Shown here piece after piece: positions 26,823-35,422 of a stretch of DNA of 64,000 nucleotides; within the stretch, counting starts at the first letter, position 1; each line of letters starts with the position of its first letter. The notes under the pieces are model-generated. The model was not told where the DNA came from and did not search any database. It worked only from the letters and a program-made list of their open reading frames with translations. A program made the translations under genes and the position numbers. This stretch comes from Pseudomonas delhiensis. GTDB lineage: Bacteria; Pseudomonadota; Gammaproteobacteria; Pseudomonadales; Pseudomonadaceae. Where the stretch lies: assembly GCF_900187975.1 (NCBI RefSeq), contig NZ_FZPC01000007.1:155476-219475 (forward strand). Reading direction: 5' to 3'.

Positions 26823-28952
26823 TCAGGCCTGCGGTAGCAGCTCGCCTTCGTGACGATTCTGGATCAGTTGCGGCAGATCGTCGGCTGGCTCCGGCGCTTC
26901 CTCGAGCGCCTCTACGATCAGCGCGAGCCGCTCGCTCTCGAAGTCCATGTGGGTGGGCTCCAGCGCTGGCAGGGTCTTGCTGACCTTGGCCGAGAGCTTG
27001 TTGAAGCGCTCCACCTTTCCGTAGAGGCCTTGCTTGCCAGCCAGCGCCTTGACGGTGTCGTTGTAGTGGTTGCTGACGGTGTTGAGAGTGCCGCCCAGCT
27101 TGCTGAGGCGCTCGGCCACGGTGCAGACCTGGTTGTAGATCTCGCCCGCCTTCTCGCTGATTTCCCGCGCTTCGGCGTTGCTGCGCTCGATCATCCAGAG
27201 GTTGGAGACAGTGCGTAGGATGGGAATCAGGGTGGTGTGCGAGACCAGCACAATACCTTTCTTGTAGCCGTACTCGAAGAGGTCCTTATTGTGCTTCATG
27301 GCCTCGATATAGGCCGGCTCGATAGGCATGAACATCAGCACAAAACTGGGGCTGCGCATACCGACGAGGTTGGTGTAGTCCTTGGAGGCAAGGTCGTCGA
27401 TGTGCTTACGCACGGCTTTGACGTGCTCGGCCATCGCCAGTTGGCACTCTTCCGTCGACTCGGCGGCCACGGCGCGGTCGTATGCAACCAGCGAAACCTT
27501 GCTGTCGATGATGATGTGTTTGCCGTCGGGCAGCTTGATCAGGTAGTCGGTCTGCCTGGAACGGCCTTCGGCATCCTTGAAGGCGCTCTGCACTTCATAG
27601 TGCGCCTCTTCGATCAAGCCACTCATTTCCAATGTGCGACGCAGCTGCGCCTCACCCCAGGCACCGCGCTGCTGGGAGTCACCCTTGAGGGCCGAGGTCA
27701 GATTGTTGGCCTCTTTGCTCATCTGCAGGCCGATTTCCAGCACCTTCCTGATTTCGGCATTTAGGCTGGTGTTGCCTTGCAGCGAGGCGTCGTGAACTTC
27801 GTTGATGCGCTTCTGGAAGCCTTCGATCTGCTCGCGGAAAGGCTTGAGCATCCCATCGATACTGGTCTGGCTGGTCTGGGTGAAGGTCTTGCCCTTCTCC
27901 TCGAAAATCTTGTTGGCCAGGTTCTCAAATTCCTGGGTCAGCGACTTGCGGGTGTCGGCCAACTGCGCCATCTGTTCCTGGAAATGCTCCTCGCGCTTCT
28001 GCAAGGTGGTCTTGAGTTCGGTGTGCTCGGACGAAAGTGTGCTCAGGCGCTCCTGCAACTCGTTGAACGATCGCACCTGCTGAGAAAGCGCTTCCTTGGT
28101 TTCAAGAAGTTGGTTTCGCACATCGCGCTCGGCAGTTTCCAGGGCCTTGGCCCGTTTGCCTTCATCCGCCAGTCCGTCTTTCAGACGGTCACGATCCGTG
28201 TGTAGCTGTTCATTTGTGGCTTGAGCCTGAGCCAGGCGCTCTCGTAGCTCGGCCACTTGCTTCTCGCTCTTGTCCAGAGCGGTCCCCAGCTCTGCATGCT
28301 CATTGCTCGTCGACTGATAACGCGCCTGCAAAGCGTCGAATGCCTGTGCATGCTCGACCAGCTTTTGCTTGATCTCGTTGAGCTGTTCGCGAGCTTCACG
28401 CTCGGCGGTTTCCGCCACCTTCGCGCGAGTTTCCTCAGTCGCCAAGGCATCCTTGAGGGAGTCACGCTCCTCTTGCAACGCAGCATTTGTCGTTGTCGAG
28501 GTGTCGAGGCGCTGGCACAATTCGGTCACCTGATCCTGGAGCCCCCGGGCGCCAACTTGTACAGCCTCCAGACGCTTGGCGGCCTCGTGATGTTGCCGGG
28601 TAGCTTCGTCCAGTTTCACCTGCAAGTCTGATCCGACCGCTTTACGCTCATGCAGCTCCGTAGAAAAACGTGCCGCGGTATCGGCCGATGCTTGCAACTG
28701 CGCCTTCAGCTTGCCCTCTTCGATCTGCAACTCATGGCTGCGTGCTTCTGCTGCCTTGAGCTGAATCTGCAGAGATTGCTGCTGAGTCTCAGTCGACGCC
28801 CTGGCCTGCTCTGCTTGCTCAAGCTGCATGCTGAGCTGGCTGAGCAGCCTCCCCTGGCGCAGGGCGGCGATCACATAGCCGATAACCGCTGCGGCGATAG
28901 CAAGCACCCCGCAGATCACGATGATTTCTGTCGTCCATTGGCTAGCTTGCAT
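26823..28952 (-). CDS. rmuC: RmuC family protein with long coiled coil
   Basis: This 709-aa RmuC-family protein has an N-terminal membrane anchor (about residues 8-30), a very long coiled coil (about 35-370) and a C-terminal RmuC domain (about 380-680) related to PD-(D/E)XK nucleases, with motifs WGEAQLRRTLEMSGL, RQTDYLIKLPDGKHIIIDSKVSL and MFMPIEPAYIEA. Chromosomal RmuC is about 475-510 aa and limits inversions at short repeats; here the coiled coil is some 200 residues longer. The ATG at 28952 follows AGGAG; a GTG two codons earlier is possible. It lies between hsdR and hsdM, a context where RmuC is likely a defence component rather than a housekeeping copy. Confidence 0.9.
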   Translation of the reverse strand: MQASQWTTEIIVICGVLAIAAAVIGYVIAALRQGRLLSQLSMQLEQAEQARASTETQQQSLQIQLKAAEARSHELQIEEGKLKAQLQASADTAARFSTELHERKAVGSDLQVKLDEATRQHHEAAKRLEAVQVGARGLQDQVTELCQRLDTSTTTNAALQEERDSLKDALATEETRAKVAETAEREAREQLNEIKQKLVEHAQAFDALQARYQSTSNEHAELGTALDKSEKQVAELRERLAQAQATNEQLHTDRDRLKDGLADEGKRAKALETAERDVRNQLLETKEALSQQVRSFNELQERLSTLSSEHTELKTTLQKREEHFQEQMAQLADTRKSLTQEFENLANKIFEEKGKTFTQTSQTSIDGMLKPFREQIEGFQKRINEVHDASLQGNTSLNAEIRKVLEIGLQMSKEANNLTSALKGDSQQRGAWGEAQLRRTLEMSGLIEEAHYEVQSAFKDAEGRSRQTDYLIKLPDGKHIIIDSKVSLVAYDRAVAAESTEECQLAMAEHVKAVRKHIDDLASKDYTNLVGMRSPSFVLMFMPIEPAYIEAMKHNKDLFEYGYKKGIVLVSHTTLIPILRTVSNLWMIERSNAEAREISEKAGEIYNQVCTVAERLSKLGGTLNTVSNHYNDTVKALAGKQGLYGKVERFNKLSAKVSKTLPALEPTHMDFESERLALIVEALEEAPEPADDLPQLIQNRHEGELLPQA

Positions 28953-28960
28953 GATCACTC

Positions 28961-31900
28961 CTAGTGACTGCTTGGCGGGACATCCCCGCGCAGGAAGGGC
29001 TTGAGCACGGCAACCAACTCGCCGACATCCTCGGGGGCGAAGACGCCGTCGATACCCTCGTGGGAAATACTGTCGAACGGCGGCTCATAGAGTTTCTCCA
29101 CGACAATGCTGCCGTGTTGCGCGATGTAGTTCTTCAGCAGATTCATGAAGCGAACCTGCTGGGCGGTGAGGCTGGGGTGGGCGTGGAGGAAGCTCTTGAA
29201 ATGCTCCTCGATGGCTTGCGCATCCAGGCCAATGATCTCGCGCACGGTAAGGTGCAGCTGATCCGCGGTACGGCCGTAGAACTCGTTGAGCACTTCCAGG
29301 CTGACGCCCGGATGGCTGGTGAGGATGGTCGAGGTGAGCGTCTTCAGTTCTGGCTCGGCAATCGGCTCGCCCTTGTGGATTTTCTGCAGGGTTGGATTGG
29401 CGGCCAGCATGCCGTCAAGAATGTCCTTGAGGCGGCGGCGGTAGATCATCGCCTCGTTGGCGCCGGCGATATACACCACACGCTCTTCGCCCTGGACGTT
29501 GCCATCCGTGGTTCGTGTGGTGTCTATGCCATAGCCAGGCCCGGTGTCGGTCTGCCGGTACTTCATGATGCCGCGCAGTTCCTGGCGGGAATGTTCCAGC
29601 TTGCCAATGCTGGGTTGTTGCCAGAACTCGGCGCTGCGTACCTCAGCGATCATGGCATCCTTCTGGCGAACGGCCTGGATGTTAACGGCGAGCTTGTCCA
29701 CTTCGGCCAGCAGAGTGATCTTGCCATCCTCAAAGCAACTGGCCTGCTCGACCAGGCAGCGTTGAATGCCTGCGATCAGCTTGTCCAGCGCGGTGGCATG
29801 TTTGTCGCGCAGCACCCGGGCAGACATCAGCGGGGCGATACTGTCCGTCAGCAGGTGCTGGGTTTTGGCATCGAACTGTTTCAGCAGCGCGGTTTGCTGC
29901 AACTGATGCACGACACGCAACTCGCGTTTCACGGCCACGCTGGTGTCCGGCAGGTCATTGATGTCCGCCCGCAGTAGCTCGATGGCGGTATCGAAGGCGG
30001 CTGCATGGTTATGCTTGAGCGCCGCCTGGGCCAGCTCCACGCGTGCCTCGAAGGTGGTTTGCAGGAGGGATTTGCCGCCAGTGTCCTCCGGCTCCTGATA
30101 CTCCTGCTCGAAGTAGTCGAAGTTGCCGTAGTGGTCGAAGATCAGGAATTCACTCTTGTCCTTGCCTAGGCCGAACAGGTTGGGGCGCAGGCGCGTGCCA
30201 CGGCCGATCATCTGCCAGAACTTGACCCAGGATTTGACCGGCTTGGCGAATACCAGGTTGACCACTTCGGGCACATCGATGCCGGTGTCGAGCATGTCCA
30301 CCGAGATGGCGATGCGGAAGTCGTTATCCGGCTTCTTGAACTCCTTGATCAGGGTGTCCACGTGCGGAATGGCATTGTGGATAACCTTGCAGACCTTGGT
30401 GCCATATTGCGGATAGAGCTTGCAGAAGAGCTTTTCCAGATGCTCGGCGTGGTCCTGGCGCTGGGCAAAGATAATGGTCTTGCCAACCAGCGATCCGGTT
30501 TCGTCCTTGATGCCGTTGTTGATCAGGTTCTCCAGGATGATGCGGTCGGTGTCTTCACTGAAGATCTTGCGGCCGATGTCCTTGCCAGCGATGGTGGTGC
30601 GCTTGGCCTCCTCTTCACCGAGATCTTCTTCGAGTTGGCGCTTCTGCTCATCGCTCAGGTCGTTGTAGTGGATGCCATCGCGCAGAAAATCGGTGGTGAG
30701 GTCGCGTACGCGGAACGGCACCAGGTAGGGCGGTTCGTTGTTGATGGCGGCATCCAGCCCGAACTCGAAGGTGGGGTCGGTGGTTTCACAGTCGAACATG
30801 TCGAAGGTGTTGCGGCTGATGAACTTCACCGGGGTGGCGGTCAGGCCTACCTGCAACGCATCGAAATAGTCGAACAGGTCGCGGTACTTGTTGTAGATGC
30901 TGCGGTGGCTTTCATCGGCAATGATCAGGTCGAAGAAGCCCACGTCGAGCTGGGCGAAGCGGTTCATCATGCCCGGGTAGGTGGCGTTATAGATGCGCGC
31001 GGTCCGGTCGACCTTGTTGGTTTCGCCAATCACGCAGCGCGGCTCGCTGGGCAGGTTCTGCTTGAAGGCATCATCGGCCTGTACGCGCAGCTCCTTGCGA
31101 TCACACAGGAACAATACGCGCTTGGCCCAACTGGTGCGCAGAAGCAGCTCGGCCAGGGCGATGGCCACGCGGGTTTTACCGGTGCCTGTGGCCTGGATGA
31201 TCAGGGCCTTGCGGCGCTGCTTTTGGAAGTGCGCGGCGACAGTCTTGATCGCTTCGATCTGGTAGGGGCGATCAGCAATGCTCAGCTCGGGGTTGTACTT
31301 TTCAACCTCGGCAATGCGGTACTGGCGCTGGTAGATCAGGTATTCGAGGCTGTCCTTGCTGTAGAGGCCGTAGACGGGGCGGTAGGTGTTGTATTGCTGG
31401 TCGTCCCAGATGAAGGTTTCGTAGCCGTTGCTGTAGAAGATCACCGGGCGTTGCATGTCCATGCGTTCGAAGCCGTCGGCGTACATGCGGGCCTGTTCAC
31501 GACCGGCCTGCAGGCTGACATTGCCGGATTTCTTGGCCTCGATCACGGCCAGCGGCTGGCCGTTGTCACCCCATAGCACGTAATCCGCACGCCCCTTGCC
31601 GGAGGCGTTATCCGGGAAGTCGACCTCCACCTCCTGACCGACCTGAGCGGGGTTGCTGACATCCCAGCCGGCCTGCAGAAGCATGGCGTCGATCAGCAGG
31701 GTACGAGTCTTTGCCTCGTTCCATTGCAGGCTGTCAGCGACCATCTGGCTCTGCTGCTGACGCTTCTGCTGGTCAGGCTTGGCCGGCGGCTCCAGCTTGT
31801 CGAGATTGCGGGTGCGCTCCTGCTCCAGCTTGTCCATGACACGTTGAAGTTCTTCCTGCTGCTGATTGAGCTCCTTCTCGTAGCTGGAAACCGTCTTCTG

Positions 31901-32359
31901 CAGGCTGGCCAGCTCTGCAGTCGGATCCTGCACCTCGGCAAAGGGCGGAATATCAGCCTGCGCAGTGCCGTAGTACTTGATGGCCATGTACATGGCCAGT
32001 TGGTGAGCAGTCTTCAGCGCCAACTGTGCGTTGCGCAGATCACCTTCGGCACCGTGGGCAGTGTCGTTGCCCTGAATACGCAGAAAGTTGATCTGATGAA
32101 CCAGAGGCTTGCTGACGCAATCGACAAACACCGGGTTTTTCACCAGATCGTAGAAGGTCGACTGCGGCATGCGCGGCAGCAGCTCTTCCTTGTAGATGGC
32201 TTTGGTCAGCTCTTCGGCAAAGCTGCGCAGACGAGTCAGCGCGCTGCCCGGGTCGATAAACAATACGGCTTCGGCCAGGCCCGCGAGGTTTGCCAGCAAC
32301 TCGTTGCCGGAACGGAGGAATTCGAAGTTGGCTGATTTCATATAGGCGATTCTGTCCAT
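28961..32359 (-). CDS. hsdR: Type I restriction enzyme motor/nuclease subunit
   Basis: This 1132-aa protein has an N-terminal DUF4145-like helical domain (about 1-130), a coiled-coil linker, an HsdR_N PD-(D/E)XK nuclease (RADYVLW ... VIEAKKS, about 250-285), an SF2 translocase (QATGTGKTRVAIAL near 385, ADESHRS near 480, GRGTRLR near 720) and a C-terminal EcoEI-type region that docks on HsdM. It uses ATP to translocate unmodified DNA and cleaves far from the target. The ATG at 32359 has AGGA at good spacing; starts at 32383 or 32341 are alternatives. It lies 33 bp after the stop of the CARF-like activator gene, on the same strand. Confidence 0.93.
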   Translation of the reverse strand: MDRIAYMKSANFEFLRSGNELLANLAGLAEAVLFIDPGSALTRLRSFAEELTKAIYKEELLPRMPQSTFYDLVKNPVFVDCVSKPLVHQINFLRIQGNDTAHGAEGDLRNAQLALKTAHQLAMYMAIKYYGTAQADIPPFAEVQDPTAELASLQKTVSSYEKELNQQQEELQRVMDKLEQERTRNLDKLEPPAKPDQQKRQQQSQMVADSLQWNEAKTRTLLIDAMLLQAGWDVSNPAQVGQEVEVDFPDNASGKGRADYVLWGDNGQPLAVIEAKKSGNVSLQAGREQARMYADGFERMDMQRPVIFYSNGYETFIWDDQQYNTYRPVYGLYSKDSLEYLIYQRQYRIAEVEKYNPELSIADRPYQIEAIKTVAAHFQKQRRKALIIQATGTGKTRVAIALAELLLRTSWAKRVLFLCDRKELRVQADDAFKQNLPSEPRCVIGETNKVDRTARIYNATYPGMMNRFAQLDVGFFDLIIADESHRSIYNKYRDLFDYFDALQVGLTATPVKFISRNTFDMFDCETTDPTFEFGLDAAINNEPPYLVPFRVRDLTTDFLRDGIHYNDLSDEQKRQLEEDLGEEEAKRTTIAGKDIGRKIFSEDTDRIILENLINNGIKDETGSLVGKTIIFAQRQDHAEHLEKLFCKLYPQYGTKVCKVIHNAIPHVDTLIKEFKKPDNDFRIAISVDMLDTGIDVPEVVNLVFAKPVKSWVKFWQMIGRGTRLRPNLFGLGKDKSEFLIFDHYGNFDYFEQEYQEPEDTGGKSLLQTTFEARVELAQAALKHNHAAAFDTAIELLRADINDLPDTSVAVKRELRVVHQLQQTALLKQFDAKTQHLLTDSIAPLMSARVLRDKHATALDKLIAGIQRCLVEQASCFEDGKITLLAEVDKLAVNIQAVRQKDAMIAEVRSAEFWQQPSIGKLEHSRQELRGIMKYRQTDTGPGYGIDTTRTTDGNVQGEERVVYIAGANEAMIYRRRLKDILDGMLAANPTLQKIHKGEPIAEPELKTLTSTILTSHPGVSLEVLNEFYGRTADQLHLTVREIIGLDAQAIEEHFKSFLHAHPSLTAQQVRFMNLLKNYIAQHGSIVVEKLYEPPFDSISHEGIDGVFAPEDVGELVAVLKPFLRGDVPPSSH

Positions 32360-32392
32360 GCCAGTCCTAACAGCGAGGACCATGCCAAGTTT

Positions 32393-33892
32393 TTATTCGA
32401 TGCCGTATTTGTCCATCCAATTGCTCAGCGTTTGCTGGCTTTTAAGGCCCAGCAGGCTGGCGGCGCGAGTCTTGTTGTGCCCGGTGAGAGTGAGTGCCTT
32501 GCGCAGGTAATGCCCTGCGACCTCAGCAACAACCTCTTGCAGATCAATACCTTGCGAAACATCGCGCGCCATGATGTCGGCTTGCTCCTGCGGAAGTTGG
32601 AAAAGCGCCTGCTCAATATCCGCCGCACCGATAGCACTGCCCTGGCACCACAGCGCAGATCGAAGCAATGTGGACTGAAGCTCCCGGACATTGCCACGCC
32701 AGGGGTGCCTTAAAATAAGCTTTTTTGCTTCAGCGGAAATTTTCTTACCAACCAGTGAGGAATCTTGCTCAGCGAGGTTTTCCAGCAACGTATCTGCCAG
32801 CAGGAGCAGATCCCCTTCACGTTCCCGCAGAGGCGGTAGATGAAGAACTCCGACAGCTATCCGATAGAACAAGTCTTCGCGGAAACGCCCCTGAGCCACC
32901 TCCTGCATCAGATTTCGGTGGGTAGCCGTAATCAGCCGCACGTCGACCTTTAACTCCTGGCTGCCTCCAACCGGCGTGAGCGTGCCTCCCTGGAGGACTC
33001 GCAATAGGCGAACCTGCACGTCCGGCTTCAGCTCACCAAATTCATCCAGAAACAGCGTGCCGCCATGCGCTTGCTGGAACACCCCATCTCGATTCTCCAC
33101 CGCACCGGTGAAAGCACCTTTTCTATGGCCAAATAGAGTGGAGTCGATGAGTTCAGGCGCAATCGCCCCGCAGTTGACCGCAATGAAGGGGCCAGCAGAA
33201 CGTGGACCGGCGTTGTGGATAGCCCTGGCAAATAGCTCTTTGCCAGTACCGGTTTCACCGTAGATCAGCACCGGTACTTGTTTCTGTGCCAGGACCTGCG
33301 CTTGAGCCTTAAGCGTCAACATACGCTCGCTCTGTGTGACAATGCTGTCGAAGGCTGCGTTGACGGGAACGTCCTGCCCTGCCAGCTCCAGTAGCTTGTC
33401 GCTGGTGATGCCATTGGCGGCGGGCACGTACTCGGCGGCTATCTCGAATGGTACCTCAACCTGCTGTACGCCCTGCTCGAGGGAGGATTGGTAGAAAGTG
33501 GCCGGATAGCGAGTCTTGCCGAGAAGAATCCACACGGCCTGCATAGCAGGCGTGCCTGGGCTGAGCAGAATCGAAAGATCGACACGGGAAGCGGACAAGT
33601 GCTCCAGATGCTTGTTGGCGGCCTGGTAGATTTCTCCGAAGTGGACTGGGGAGCTCAGAGATTCGTAATGAGCCTCGACCGGTATATCGACACGCTCGCG
33701 CAACCATGCCAGATAGGGCTCAACCCGCTCGACAGGGTAAGAACAAAGCAGCTCGACACGATCAAAGGACGCAGCCCGCAGGGTCGACAAAATCGGCCCG
33801 ACCTCGCTGTCGTTAACAGCTTTGAGATCGTTCCCGCCCACCCAGCAAGTCAATGCGCGCTGCCTCTTCAACACTGTCCCTGTACTCCCCAC
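32393..33892 (-). CDS. RtcR/CARF-like sigma-54-dependent activator
   Basis: This protein of up to 499 aa has an N-terminal domain (about 14-150) that aligns with the CARF domain of RtcR: WVGGNDL, FGEIYQAANKHLEHL, LSPGTPAMQAVWILLGKTRYPATFYQSS. A complete AAA+ sigma-54 activator core follows (Walker A GETGTGKE 212-219, GAFTGA 259-264, Walker B FLDEFGE 281-287), then a Fis-type helix-turn-helix at the C-terminus (TRAASLLGLKSQQTLSNWM). CARF domains sense cyclic oligonucleotides or RNA ends. No rtcA/rtcB is near; instead hsdR follows by 33 bp. The start is uncertain: GTG 33892, GTG 33874 or TTG 33871 are all possible. A role as signal-gated inducer of the defence genes is inference. Confidence 0.85.
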   Translation of the reverse strand: MGSTGTVLKRQRALTCWVGGNDLKAVNDSEVGPILSTLRAASFDRVELLCSYPVERVEPYLAWLRERVDIPVEAHYESLSSPVHFGEIYQAANKHLEHLSASRVDLSILLSPGTPAMQAVWILLGKTRYPATFYQSSLEQGVQQVEVPFEIAAEYVPAANGITSDKLLELAGQDVPVNAAFDSIVTQSERMLTLKAQAQVLAQKQVPVLIYGETGTGKELFARAIHNAGPRSAGPFIAVNCGAIAPELIDSTLFGHRKGAFTGAVENRDGVFQQAHGGTLFLDEFGELKPDVQVRLLRVLQGGTLTPVGGSQELKVDVRLITATHRNLMQEVAQGRFREDLFYRIAVGVLHLPPLREREGDLLLLADTLLENLAEQDSSLVGKKISAEAKKLILRHPWRGNVRELQSTLLRSALWCQGSAIGAADIEQALFQLPQEQADIMARDVSQGIDLQEVVAEVAGHYLRKALTLTGHNKTRAASLLGLKSQQTLSNWMDKYGIE

Positions 33893-34381
33893 TCATGCCC
33901 CTGGCCGGTACCAGACAGGAGTAAATTGTGCTGCGATTCGCGTCTCGAATAGTAAACCATCGACCCTGTGGGGTCGTTGTACGCCGTCGGCTGAGCAGAG
34001 CCACAGCGTCGGCTTCTGGTGAAGCTCATCCAGCTCCTCGGTAGCAGGCAAGTACGTCAATGCAGCGGAGGGCGCCGCCGAAGGCGCACGATTAGCCAAC
34101 ACGCGGCCCTCACTACTGGCAGTTTGCCCACCCCACTGGCATGCTCGCAACAGGCTAGCAGCGAGCGATGTCATGCCAGGGAGTCCGTCATGGAGTGCAA
34201 ACGTTGGATTTGAAAGGGCGGCGCAAGTCCAGAGCACGTCGTAGAGTCATCTGGCAGGCGCGGAGGTTTTCGGCTTTTTTCCAATCGCCCATGGAGACTG
34301 GCCCCCAATAAAGCCTTCTGGCAGGACGCTTAAGTAAGGCCAAGCCCTCCTCTCAATAGACAACGACAGAGGCTGAGTGAA
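33893..34381. other. 489-bp divergent intergenic region
   Basis: This region separates the minus-strand activator-hsd operon from the plus-strand pPIWI_RE operon and must contain both promoters. A 114-codon minus-strand frame ends right before the activator but has no recognisable domain. I looked for GG-N10-GC sigma-54 elements on both strands and saw none that fit exactly (nearest is GG-N11-GC around 34301). A small RNA is possible but not shown. Confidence 0.5.
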
Positions 34382-35422
34382 ATGGACAACACCCAATACG
34401 CCCAACGTTTGCTAAGCCTGCTCGCGCAAGGCGCCACCTTATGCGCCACCGACAGAAAAAAGGCATTCCCGCTTCTGCAACGGGCATCGGCTCTGCTGTG
34501 GAGGCTTGAGCCTGAGCGCTCTCCGGTGACGACAATGACACTGGAGCGCAAACTGAGCTTGCCGATAGAGCAATGGCTCCCGGAGGCTATACGGGCGGAC
34601 TATTCCGGTCCCCTGCTCTGCTCCAACATGGCTTCGCAAACCTGTAACGAAATGATGCTGGAGCTCAACGCTCGGCAGCTTTGGGAAACCATCCAGGCTC
34701 GCGTAAACCGAGTCAAGCAAGCGTGCCGGCTGCGATCCGATGGTGACACGTTCTATCGCAACTTTCGCCTGTTCCTCATTGAGCACGGCGTCATCACCCC
34801 CTCCCAGGCCCGCGACGCATTCGTCCCACTGAACCTCTCTCTCAGTGACTTCTACGAACCCATCCCGCTTCACCTGCGGCATAACGGGTTGCTGTACCTG
34901 TGCCCGGAATGCCACTGGCCCCTGAACACCCAACGGCATGAGGTGAGCTGCGACTCTGCCTGGTGCCGGGACAAGAAAAGCCTCTTTCTCAGAGACGGTA
35001 CGAGGCTCGTGAACCGCGTGAATAACAGCCACCTTGAGGGCCAGGAAGCCCAGGAAAGGCTCATGCTGAATCCAGCCTTATGGAAATTCACGCTGCAGCC
35101 GGGATTGCTGGAACTGTCCCTGGCACACGCCCTGACCGAGAGAGGTTACGAAGTAGAACTTTGGCCTAACGTTGATCGAACAGACCTTCGTATCCGTATA
35201 GGCCAAAGCACTCAGGATATCGACGCAAAGGTGTGGGTATCAGCCCATGAACTCGCCAAACACATCGAACAGATCCCGTCCCACTTGCCTCGCTGGATCG
35301 TGATCCCCGACTACCAGAAGCAGAACATATCTCTACTCCGAGAGCACTGTCCTTTGGGTGTGCGCGTGTTCACCCAGAGCCAATGCGTGCAGGAGGTGCA
35401 GAAGCATGCGTCCCCTTTCTGA
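34382..35422 (+). CDS. pPIWI_RE system REase-fold protein
   Basis: This 346-aa protein has an N-terminal helical part, a four-cysteine zinc site (C174, C177, C190, C195 in LCPECHWP...CDSAWC) and a C-terminal restriction-endonuclease-like fold with E244 (GLLELSLAHAL), D268 (RTDLRI) and D281-x-K283 (DIDAKVW), the PD-(D/E)XK pattern. Bacterial PIWI_RE proteins are known to be encoded in a three-gene operon with a REase-fold enzyme and a DinG helicase, and this is the REase member by order and motifs. Its 3' end overlaps the helicase gene by 17 bp. Confidence 0.82.
   Translation: MDNTQYAQRLLSLLAQGATLCATDRKKAFPLLQRASALLWRLEPERSPVTTMTLERKLSLPIEQWLPEAIRADYSGPLLCSNMASQTCNEMMLELNARQLWETIQARVNRVKQACRLRSDGDTFYRNFRLFLIEHGVITPSQARDAFVPLNLSLSDFYEPIPLHLRHNGLLYLCPECHWPLNTQRHEVSCDSAWCRDKKSLFLRDGTRLVNRVNNSHLEGQEAQERLMLNPALWKFTLQPGLLELSLAHALTERGYEVELWPNVDRTDLRIRIGQSTQDIDAKVWVSAHELAKHIEQIPSHLPRWIVIPDYQKQNISLLREHCPLGVRVFTQSQCVQEVQKHASPF

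Noticed and set aside
33893..34237. 114-codon minus-strand frame ending right before the CARF-like activator
   Set aside because: No recognisable domain and no good ribosome-binding site; could be leader DNA. Not certain, so kept as part of the intergenic description.
33893..34381. Sigma-54 promoter (GG-N10-GC) on either strand
   Set aside because: Candidates had 6, 7, 9 or 11 bases between the GG and GC elements; none had the required spacing.
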